Assembly (NCBI GenBank): GCA_030533445.1
Contig: CM060064.1
Span: 22,465,626 to 22,529,625 of the forward strand
Origin: Cyprinodon diabolis
Taxonomy: Eukaryota > Chordata > Actinopteri > Cyprinodontiformes > Cyprinodontidae
DNA length: 64,000 nucleotides
Reading direction: 5' to 3'
Shown here: positions 14,201-25,834 of the stretch, piece after piece
Position numbering within the stretch: the stretch's first letter is position 1
Layout of the letters: each line of letters begins with the position of its first letter
The notes under the pieces: generated by a model
The model's database searches: none
Told to the model about the DNA's origin: nothing
The model's input: only the letters and a program-made list of their open reading frames with translations
Position numbers and translations under genes: made by a program

Positions 14201-17200
14201 ACTGTTGCTGGTATTTTGGCCCATTCTTCCATGCAGATCTCCTCTAGAGCAGTGATGTTCTGGGGCTGTCGCTGGGCAACACAGACTTTCAACTCCCTCC
14301 AAAGATTTTCTATGGGGTTGAGATCTGGAGACTGGCTAGGCCACTCCAGGACCTTGAAATGCTTCTTACGAAGCCACTCCTTCGTTACCCGGGCGGTGTG
14401 TTTGGGATCATTGTCATTAGGGCTGGGCGATATAGAAAAAAAGCTTATCAATAAAAAAAAATGCATATTGATCGATATCGATAATTATTGAAAAGATTTG
14501 AAACCATATTTTATGTGCAGGTCTGCCTGGACTTTTTATGATATTGCTAAATTATTTAATTTTAATAAAAAACACAAACACAGACTTCGAATTAAATCTT
14601 TATTTAACCAACTTTTTTAACCATAACAGAATTGTTTTGAAGAAAAATAACTTAAGAGACCTGGGTTATGTTATTAAATACTGACAAAGAATAAACTAAA
14701 GTGACCAAAATAAATATAACAAATAAATAAATGCCCCCCCACCGCCCCCGTTTCCTGCTTTAACCTGAGTTATTACTTTGTAGTTGCTGGCCCCTCAGCA
14801 TTTTTCTCTCAATTGTTAGAACTACGTGGGAAACTGCCCAGAACTAAAAATATATATATATTTTCCCGAAATTCCCGAAGATTCCTCGGAGGAGAGCCGT
14901 GCCGGGGCCTACACAGCTCGTACTCCTGCGGCTGTCAGCGGCTGAGATGATAAAAAAAAAAAAAAAGTTGATTGTGTTATCAGACTTCGTTTTCACTGGT
15001 TCCCTACACATTTTACAGATGACTGTGGTTTGTTTTTTGTGTGACTTGCCATAACCGAAATACTGCCAGACTGCCGAACTACAAAAACCCTTCTTTGGAA
15101 CAATTTCCTCCGCCTCTCCTGCTGCGACATCTTCATGTGCTCTGTGTTGTGGTTTGAGAGGGCGGCGCTTGGTGACGGCGTGCCTGGGTCCGCGATTGTG
15201 ATTGGTTGGGAGGAAGCAGCGACTAGCATAAACATACATGCTAGGCTACAATGAGAAGGAAGGAAAACTGCGTTTCTTTTTTATCGAACTTTTATCGACC
15301 CTCTTTTTTTCTATTGCGCCACACGTCTATCGATCGATATATATCGTTATTGAATTATCGCCCAGCCCTAATTGTCATGCTGAAAGACCCAGCCACGTTT
15401 CATCTTCAATGCCCTTGCTGATGGAAGGAGGTTTTCACTCAAAATTTGACGATACATGGCCCCATTCATTCTTTCCTTCACACGGATCAGTCGTCCTGGT
15501 CCCTTAGCAGAAAAACAGCCCCAAAGCATGATGTTTCCACCCCCATGCTTCACTGTAGGTATGGTGTTCTTTGGATGCAACTCAGCATTCTCTCTCCTCC
15601 AAACACGACGAGTAGAGTTTTTACCAAAAAGTTCTATTTTGGTTTCATCTGACCATATGATATTCTCCCAGTCATCGTCTGGATCATCCAAATGCTCTCT
15701 AGCAAACTTGAGACGGGCCTTGACATGTACTGGCTTAAGCAGGGGGACACGTCTGGCACTGCAGGATTTGAGTCCCTGGCGTCGTAGTGTGTTACTGATG
15801 GCAGCCTTTGTTACTTTGGTCCCAGCTCTCTGCAGGTCATTCACTAGGTCCCCCCGTGTGGTTCTGGGATTTTTACTCACCGTTCTTGTGATCATTTTGA
15901 CCCCACGGGGTGAGATCTTGCGTGGAGCCCCAGATCGAGGAAGATTATCAGTGGTCTTGTATGTTTTCCATTTTCTAATAATTGATCCCACAGTTGATTT
16001 CTTCACACCAAGCTGTTTACCTATTGCAGATTCAGACTTCCCAGCCTGGTGCAGGTCTATCATTTTGTTTCGGGTGTCCTTTGAAAGCTCTCTAGTTTTG
16101 GCCATGGTGGAGTTTAGAGTGTGACTGTTTGAGGTTGTGGACAGGTGTCTTTTATACTGATAAAGGGTTCAAACAGGTGCCATTAATGAAGGTAACGAGT
16201 GGAGGACAGAGGAGCCTCTTACAGAAGAAGTTACAGGTCTGTGAGAGCCAGAAATCTTGCTTGTTTGTAACTGACCAAATACTTATTTTCCACCATATTT
16301 TGCAAATAAATTCTTTAAAAATCAGACAATGTGATTTTCTGGATTTTTTGTTTTTCTTATTTTGTCTCTCATAGTTGAGGTATATCTATGATGAAAATTA
16401 CCGGCCTCTCTCATCTTTTTGAGTGGGAGAACTTGCACTATTGGTGGCTGACTAAATACTTTTTTCCCCCCACTGTAAATGTAAATGTTATTTGGCAAAA
16501 ATGTTTAGATGGGGAAGAGGTGTTTTTCCTATTCTTAAGTCTTCATTAACCGATCTATTTCAACGTGACCTTTAGACTTGACGTATCAGATGTTTATGTT
16601 AATGTTGAATTGCAGAACCTATTGAAAATGTTCTGTGTAATATATAAGCTGCTTATAGAACCGTTGCTGGCACCCTTAACTTCCTCTGTAGGAGCTCTCA
16701 CAAGTCAGCACTTCACCTTTATGTTATATATTTTTTCTGTCTTGTGGTTTATGTCGCAAGCTGCGGCCTTGCTGTTATTTTCTGACTCAAAGAAGCATCT
16801 TTTCAAGACAACCTTTTCCTTTGCTTTGTCTGGAGATTTGCACTTTGGTTTTACTAAGTGAAGTCTGTCAAGTCTGAGATGGATGATTCAGAGATATTTT
16901 TGTGACTAACTTGTTATGCGGAAGATTCCAGTATAGCAACATCTCGTTATTTCACATAGAACTTCTTCTTTTGGGCATGAATTGACAAAGATACTCTATT
17001 GGTCATAGGCTTTGCCATAGGAACTCACAATGTTTTTCCTCATGATTTTCCCACTTCTTGCTCTTCCCTTTTGGCTGGTTCCCTTTTTTGCTGACTATAA
17101 GCAGTGCAATGTCTACTACTGTATTCAATGATGTCAGTTGGAAACTACAATGTGATCACACAATACATGCAATCATTCACACTGTCGGGTTTTTTATATT

Positions 17201-20200
17201 GAGAAAGGTTACTGTAGGTGGTTTTACTATTGTCATCTGTGTGAAAGCTTCGACCACTCAGAGGATTACTTCCCCATTCCTGACAAGCTCATAGTAATAG
17301 CTGTCTAGTATAAGGAAGGAAACTGTAACTGACATTACCTGATATCTGAAAGTCATGATCCGTGGCTAAATCAATACTCCTGTTCTTGTCTTTTTTAGAA
17401 AATGTTCCATGAAGATGTGGTTCAAGTGATACGAAAAAGGCTTGAGCAGGAAGACCATCTCCCAGAGGAGCAGAGGCCCACTGCTCTGGCTCGCTCTTAC
17501 TACCTAAAGGTACTGCATGGCCAAAAGATGCAGAACTCCCTTCATTTGACCTAATTTATACCCATAGATGGGCTTTTTTACACCTAAAGTTTAGTGAAAT
17601 TTGGAATGAAAAAAAAAAATTGTGAGTAAATTTGGGTTGAAATTCAACATTTATTGTTGTTGGGTATTTTTTTTTTTTCTTTTTTAGCTTCTGGAAGAGG
17701 TTTTTAACTGGTTTAACAGCCAAGACCCAAAGCTGTGGAACCTTTCTGCCAAAGACTTAACACCGTGAGTTGTGATGATCTTTTAAAAGTTTGACAGTGT
17801 TCACAAATTGCAAAATGACAGTATTCCCCAGCCTCATGTGTTTTTGCATGTTTATCACAAGAAAAGAAATAGGCTGCAAATGATAATCCAAGTCTTTATG
17901 GTCTCTGTTTAGAGGTATGCTGTCGACTGCTGTTCATCCTCCCACAACGGAACATGTTTACGCTCAGTGGCAGGAGAGGAAGGAGCTGCTGTCCAGGCCC
18001 CCGCTGGGCTTCCTTCAGGATGACAACGGACTAAAAACACTGGATATAAAAGAGGAGGACGCGGCTTCTCCGATGTCAGGGGACTCACTGAGCCGAAACC
18101 ACTTCAAAAATAGCCGGACAGCCAAACTCAAAGGCAACCCTGTTCTTTTAATATCATGGTGGGAGGTTCTGTGGGGGTTAGTGACTAAAGATGCTTACTT
18201 TAATCTTTCTTTGCTGCTGCTGCTGTTGTTGCAGGAAAAAGAGGCAGACTTTCAAAAGCTGATTTGGACACTGGGTGGTCCAAAGAGGATGAAAGGCAGT
18301 GCTCCTTGTGTCAGAAATATGGAGATCTCAAACCCAATGTAGGAAACCCAGTAACAGAAACATGGTTTCTTCCAACCACCCTAGCAGTGTTAACTTTTTT
18401 CTTTGACTCTGCAGGAAGCAGGAAGACTTCTCTACCTTGGCCAGAATGAGTGGGCACACGTCAACTGCTGTTTGTGGTCTGCTGAGGTCTTTGAAGAAGA
18501 TAATGGCTCCTTGTTACATGTACACAGCGCTGTGACAAGGGGGCGGCTGATGGTCAGTGAAAAGATATTCTATTGCTAAATCCCTTAAAGTACATAAGTA
18601 GAAACCTGCGCTTTTTTGCAGACCAGCACAGAGAGTTCGGATATTCATATGCAACCTTCAACTGTTTGCTGCTCAGGACTCAGATTTCTGCTTGTTTCTC
18701 CACAATTTCTTTTACAACCTTATCAGCGATGCGAGCGCTGTAATCAGACTGGTGCCACCGTGGGCTGCTGTTTGACATCTTGTCAAAGCAACTACCATTT
18801 CATGTGTGCCCGTTCGCGACAGTGTGTGTTTCAGGATGATAAAAAGGTCTACTGCCACAAACACAGACATCTCATTAGTGGAAGGGTAAGTTCTGGTCCT
18901 CTGTTGGATGTAAAAACCATGTGGATCTGGGATTTAAGTGAACTTCCCTTTGTTTTCCAGATGATAACTGGTCAGGAGTTTGAAGTAAACCGCAGAGTCT
19001 ATGTGGACTTTGAAGGGATCAGCCTTCGCAGAAAGTTCCTCACTGGACTAGAGCCAGAACTGATCAATGTTATGATTGGTATATTGTTCATCTCATACTT
19101 GATGGAAAACTTTCTCTTTGCTTTTTTATGCTAATTTGCCCTAATAATTGGTGTTCTTGGCTTTGCTTCATAGGTTCCTTGCAGATTGAAAAGTTGGGTA
19201 TGCTGTCTGAGCTTTCAGCTAGCAAAGGCAAACTGTTTCCTGTTGGGTTTCAGTAAGTAGTGGGGTTTTTTGTATTAAGAAACAAATTATTTATAAAGTA
19301 TGTTGTATCCAAATATAGACAATGAATCAAATAAAATCATGCATTTTAATTGCCGTATATTTCGGACTATAGAGCGCACCTCACCAATAGCCACGCCCAC
19401 AAATGTTCTTTTTTCTTAAATTTAAATTTGCATACATAGGCCGCACTGTGCTGGCTATAAGCAGCTGAACTGTCTCCAGCCAAACCTGTAGGGGGAGCTC
19501 TACATTTATCCCATGGAGTAGGGAAGAAGAAGAATGCTAGCTCTTGTTAGCTTGTTGGCTCGCAGTAACAACATCTGAAAGACGGGGCTTCATCAGCTCT
19601 GCAGGAGTTGAGCCCAGCCTCTTCATTAGTTCGGCAGCTATAATATGGGAAATAAATGTCAAAATGTGTGAATTCAGGACATTTTTTTTCTCCGCCGTGC
19701 CTGCTGCTAGCATGTTCTTGTGCTAAAAGAAAATTAGCCACTTATTCTTTCATTTCCAACTTTGACTCCCCGCTCTGGCAGTTAGGAAAAATCAGCAGAA
19801 AAGCTGCACCTTATTATAGGTCGCGTGATTCAAAGTGTGGGGGGGGAAAGCGCCGGCTTATAGTCTGGAAAGTAGGGTAGTTAAAATCAAAATGTTCATG
19901 CAATTCGAAAGCTGAAACTTCCATATTAACATGAAAGTAGTTGGTTTTTATCGACTTATTAAATTTTGCGTTTTATTCTGATATAATGTGGTTATAACTT
20001 GTGAATGTGAACATTTCCACTGATGTGGACAATAACATTAACCTACTTTATTATTACAGAGAATCATATATTTCAAGCTTTTTTTTTTTTTTTCTCCTAT
20101 AGTGTGCATCATTTTGTCATAACTAAGGAGTTTTAATCCAGAAAGGATCCAGCAGTCATGGGGATCACAGCTGACTTGAGTGTTTTCTGGCTGACAATGA

Positions 20201-23200
20201 CTAACTCCTTCACAAGGAGGATAGAACGCACTACCTCATGTGTATAAAAAAAAAAAAAAAAAAAAAAAGATAAATGAGCAGAAGGCATAATTCTTGAGCG
20301 TTTGAGAGAAATATGTTTCTTAAATCCTCTTGCTTCATTTTGCTGACAGGCAATTTACAGTAATCTCTGTATGATGTCATCAGTTTCAACACCTGCTTAA
20401 ATTACTTACTAGTCTTATGCAGTACTAAAAAAATGGATTTTTCACTAGCTTTAAGTAACGATGATCAGAATTCACTCAAATAAACAAAATCTCTTGTTTT
20501 TAATTAAATTACTAAAGTAATTCTAATAGTCATTACTTAAAGGTGTACCTTAAGTTAAATTTAATATTAGTTTGGTTAAAGTAAGTTAAATGATTTTATA
20601 ACTATTTTCCAGGTGCTCTCGGTGGTACTGGAGTACCCTGAACCCACTGCGACGGTGCAGATATACCTGTAAAATTCGGGAGGTGCGGCCTGTTGTCCAG
20701 GAGAAGCCTGTTGAAGAAATGCCAGACCAGGGAGACAATCACACTATCGCCCACAGTCCACGTCAACTGCCTGGTGTGTAAATTTAGCAATGGAAAAAGT
20801 ATTTTTGTCACGTAGTTTAGGGTTTGATTAGAATTAAGTTATCAGAGTGTAGCAGCAGCAAAACGACAGGAAATGGAATCACTTTGACTCATAGCAGCAG
20901 CGACTCAGAAAGATAGCAGATGTGATAAAGAAAATAAAGATATGGTCTTCACATCCAGTATGCAGTGTAAGAAAAAAAACATGCTGATGTTAAAATAAAA
21001 TAATCTGTTCAAAGAAGTGTGAATGTGTAAGACTGTTCAAAAATATGTAAAGCCAGCTTGTTTATCTTTACAAGAATACCAGACTATTAGTAAGAGTGTG
21101 AAAAATGTGCAAATAATAGTAGGATCGAAGAAGCTAAAGTTGTTTTAAATGTTTGGTATGAATCTACAGGAGCTTCTGTCGAAGAGGCAGAGGAAACGGA
21201 AGTCCACCACCCTTCAGAGGAATCCCATCTTCTGTGTCTTCCCCCAAAGTCTGATCATAGTACAAAGCCAAAAATCCCCAATCATCCTCTTCATCGGCGA
21301 CCAGCTGGAGGTCTGTCCCGTCCTCTGCCATGTCCAGGTATGTAATCTTTTTTTTTTCTTTTTCTTTTTTTAAGAGATCCTATTTATAAACTATGTTAAA
21401 CAGAAGATACAATGTTCTAATTCATTATTTCTTTTACTTAGGTGTAGTTCAGACTAAACCCCACCACATCCTGACCATAAGTGATCTAGAAGAGACCCGG
21501 AGAGCTCGCCGCCACAGCCCACACTCTGGGACACCAGGCCTAAAGAGTCGTATGTCCCCGCCCCCCGTTGCCCCTATAACAGGACCCATTACCCTCCGTG
21601 CCGGGAAATCTCCTCACCCAACCTCCCCTTTGTTTCCACTCGGTGTTTCAGACAACCTGATGAATTCATCCCGCTCAGTCGGTGGTAGAAACGCCTCCTC
21701 AGTCCGTGCCACATCGTTCTTCCCTCAGTCTCACTGGCATGAGAACACAACCTCCATGCAGCAGTTACCCAGGAACCGCCTGTCCTTTGATCTGAGTGGC
21801 TCCGATTCAGTTGAGGTGCCGCACAACTTTTTAGCTTCACCGGAGCCAGAAGACGTCTCTCCAGCAAACGGCACTTCGCCCCACGGCGATGTAGACAAGC
21901 ACGGTGACCATTTTCCATACGACTCCTTTCACAGAGAGTCCAGCATAAGTCTGGGTGAGGAGATGCGAACAGAACTGGAGATTGAAGAAACACTTCTGAA
22001 CGAAGGTGTGGCAATGAACTGCGGGGGGCAGATAGTGGTGGAAGGTGATGATGCGGAGCAGTTTTGGGGAAGAACCAAAGAGGTACGGAAGAGGAAATCC
22101 CTTGTTGCAAATCTTCCACGTTCTGCAGCCTCGGCAAAGGAAGATTTGGGAAGCACCTCCTCAGATGATGATATGGAGCACTACTTGAACTTTTCAAGAA
22201 CTGTAGTCAGCTGCCCGGCATCCAAAGATCGATCTAAGTCTCCTTGCTCCTCTTCTTCAACCCGGCCCTTGGCTCAGCTGGATGGGATAGATGACGGTAC
22301 TGAGAGTGACGCCAGCGTAGCGGCTATCGATGATTCTCAGAAGGTTGATGGACCTGGGAAAAATGAGATAAAAAGAAAAGACCTTCATAATAAAAGTAGT
22401 GAAATCACAAACAGAGCCAAATTAGCTAATCTCTCATTTCACCACAACCAAGCAGCACCTTCAGGTGCTAGAAAAGGTACAGCTGACAGCCCCCCCCAGT
22501 GTCCGCCAATATCTTGTGATGCCTCAAACACTCCTTTGATAGATCATGAATCTATACCTCCTACTCCAGGTGTCGAGGCTCTTCCTAACTTGCTCACTAA
22601 GGTGCCTGAGACGTGCTATTCAGACCCGTTGTCGTCCGGTTCCAGTTTAGGCTTTGCCTCTGAAGCGGCGCTTGTGCTTGAGAGATGTGACGGAAACCCA
22701 AGTTTCACTGAACTGCTTCCTGTTGTACAAGGACCTGAAAGCCAGCAGAGTGAAATCTGCGAAGCCCTGAACTCAGAGTTCGACGGCCCCAACTTTACGT
22801 CTTCAGCCGAGGACCCTGCTGTTTTGACGAACCATGTAACATCGGATCTGATGGATTCAGCTGATAATAGCCAGAGCTCCACGCTGGGCCTTCTCCAGCC
22901 CCCCTCTTTTATGTCTACAGATGTGCAAACCCCCTCGCAATGTCTCGTAGATTCTCTTGAGGTGTATCCCTGTTTACCAGGTTTCAGTAATCCTCCTCTA
23001 ACCAGTATCACACTTCAGCCAGTAGCACCACCTCAGGAATCCCAGAACTTCCCCTGCATTGAGCCTTTGTCCTCTAAACTGACAACCCTTACTCCTGTAG
23101 GAGATGTTATCCAAACGCCGGTGAATGACCCTCAGAATGATCCAGAATTACCAGCTTGTTTAGGGACTGGTTCCCCAACGGAAACTTGCGCTGCTCTGTT

Positions 23201-25655
23201 CTCTGCTCAGACGCATCCGTTCAGTTCTGGCACCACTGTTTCTTCCTCCGTTTCTGTATCAACTCTTCCTGGGCTGTTAGCACAGGGTGCAGCCACTCCA
23301 ATACCGCTGCAGACCACTTCTGCTCCTGTGGTCCTGAACGGTTATAGCTCCTCCACTACACAGAAGGAAGCAATGTCCAGCCACACAATCTCCATCAACT
23401 TCTCCTCTCAGAGGCAAGCGATAGAACCTCACCAGCAGGTGCTGCCTCAGGCATTACCTGGTCACGCCATCCTTACTGTGAAAGAGGTCGGAGGTCCGAA
23501 TGTAGATCCCACTCCTCATGTTTTGTTGGTGAACCGCCTTGGGCAGATCTTTGTGAAGAACCCTGAAAACAATGCATTCCAACTGCCCACTCCGAATTCC
23601 TCATCCTATAACTGTGTCACCCAGATTGCCAGTCTTTTGCAGAGCAACGCTCTCTCAGCCACACTGGCTGCAGCTGGAAACATGACTGTTGCTCCACCTG
23701 GCACCAGCCTGACGGCAGCTTCTGCTACCGCCACACCGTCGGCTCAGAACCCAACCACAGTTACACAGCTGCTCACACACAACAGCAACGGCGCTGTGGC
23801 CTCATCCAATTCCAAGAAGCCCAGAAAAAATACAAAAACTCTGAAAGATGAAGCAGCCTCTGAGCTGAAGAAACCAAAGAAGAAGAAGGAGTCCAGTTCA
23901 TCCAGGAAATCAAAGTCCTCCAAGGCTGCAGGACAGCCTGCCTTATCTGCTGAGACTCACCAGATGAGTCCCGCCGAGAGCGCCCAGGCGATCATCAATC
24001 AAGCAATGGCGAGTAACTACACCCCCAAGTGGACCGGGCTCCGGACAATGAGTCCTTCCTCATTGGTTCTACCGCCTGGCCTTCTAATTGAGCCCGAATC
24101 TCCAGTATCGCCACGTTCTCCTTCACCTCCAGCACCACCGCCGCCACCTCCAGCCCCTCGGCCTCGTTCCCACGTCCGCATGAAGAGAGTGTCTTCCCTC
24201 TCGGACCGCATCGTCACAAAGAAGTGTAAAGTTGACTTCCTGCCACCAGAGGTCATCAGCGAAGAGGAGGAGCCCCGTAAAGCCGCTTTTCCAAGCGCAT
24301 CCAACAGGGCCTCAGGAGTTCGCATTAAAACCCCAACAGTGAAGGGCGTCCTGAATCTGGATGAGATGAAGGATGAACATCTTAGTGATTCTGAGAGCTC
24401 AGGGTGAGTTTTTATACAAGAGCCTTGAATTATGCTTTTGGAAAGCTTTCTAACATTATCATTCTCTCTGCAAGTTATTGTTGGGCGGGTTCTTTTGTTT
24501 GTTTTTGCAATAATTTCTCATGATATGTAGTTGCACATTAAGGAGCACAGAGATGCAAAAACTATTTCCAGCGGCAAGTACCCTCCGCCCAGCATTTTCC
24601 ATAATAAAACACAAAAAAACGGTTTAACCCAAAAGTGGTCTTTCCACTGTCAGATAAGGGGACAGAAAAGGGTTTTTTAATTTGACTAAAATGGTTCTTT
24701 TGACAAGAAGTAACATTAATGTTTTAGAGAAGTGTGAATCTTTAAATCCTCAAAGGTAAATCAAAACGGCAGCCAAAGATGCAAAACGCTGGTCAGAATT
24801 ATAAAAAAGGGCTCGATTGCTGTATGCAACTAAGACGTTTTCCATTGATTCTTAAGATGGAAATAAGTTAAGAAAATAACCTTTACTTATTATTGTTCTG
24901 ATTTTTATTTGTTAAAGTTTAAAATATTGAATTTTGTTCCACTTGTTATTGATTCTTCATAAAGAATTACAATTTTATGTTTTGTTTGCTTATGTTCATA
25001 ATGTCTAAAAAACAAGAAGCTCAGTTCTAATTATTTTTCCACCCCTTATTTTAATAAAAAGAAAAAAGGTTTCAATAAAATATGATAGTATTGACAACGT
25101 ACTAAACCTCTCTGATGACTGCAAACATTTTAGTGCAATGCTTTATTTACGCTTCATTGACTGCTTGTGTTTTTTCCTCCAATGAGAAATGACCATAACA
25201 AAACTGTTGATAACCTTTTGCTCCAAATGTGCTGATGCATATACCAGCTGGCTGAACGAAACCGGACTACTTTACTTTGGAGACTTTCTGCTCGTGTCTG
25301 TGGCAAAAGCATTAACCCTCAAAGTAACAAAATGTGGCATTAATGTTAATTTTATATATATATATATATATATACACATGTATACATACATACACAGGGT
25401 TCCCGTGGGTCCATTAAAAAGTCTTAAAAGGCATTGAATTCTTCAAAATAAAACTAAGGCCTTAATTGGTATTAAAATGTCTTAAATTAGTCTTTCGTAG
25501 GTCTTAAAAATTTGAAACATTGGTGCAGTGGTTTATGTTAAAACAAACCTTTGGGTAAAGTTGTCGCAAGTGGGTTTTTCTTGTTTTTTTTATTTATTTT
25601 TATTTCAAGTGGCATTAAAAAGTCCTGAATTTAACTTGCCTTATGCTGTAGGAAC

Positions 25656-25744
<89 letters not shown>

Positions 25745-25791
25745 ATATAATATATATATAATATAATATAATATATATATAATATAATATA

Positions 25792-25834
<43 letters not shown>

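Larger units (their letters stand above)
14125..16105 (-). pseudogene. Tc1-like transposase split by an hAT-like insertion
   Basis: The N-terminal part (16105 down to about 15371) matches the intact 358-aa transposase nearly residue for residue, through the helix-turn-helix pair, first Asp and QHDN. The remaining part (about 14417 down to 14125) carries [13 protein letters not shown] and [14 protein letters not shown] with the normal third catalytic Glu. The two halves are separated by a 953-bp insertion that falls right at the second catalytic Asp motif. Apart from this insertion I saw no stop or frameshift between the start and the ending KGYITKF. Confidence 0.92.
13905..16475 (-). mobile_element. 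Tc1-like element, second copy of the same family, antisense, interrupted by an hAT-like element
   Basis: The ends are the same CAGTGGGGCAAAAAAGTATT type as the copy at 10347-11949, flanked by TA (13903-13904 and 16476-16477), but the orientation is opposite. It is in kmt2b intron 14, so its transposase is antisense to kmt2b. The copy is split by the hAT-like element at 14418-15370. The right terminus has lost one or more bases in the AAAAAAG/GGGGC stretch. Confidence 0.93.

Noticed and set aside
21589..22197. 202-codon minus-strand frame
   Set aside because: It lies entirely antisense to the large kmt2b exon and shows no family pattern; it is a shadow of coding composition.
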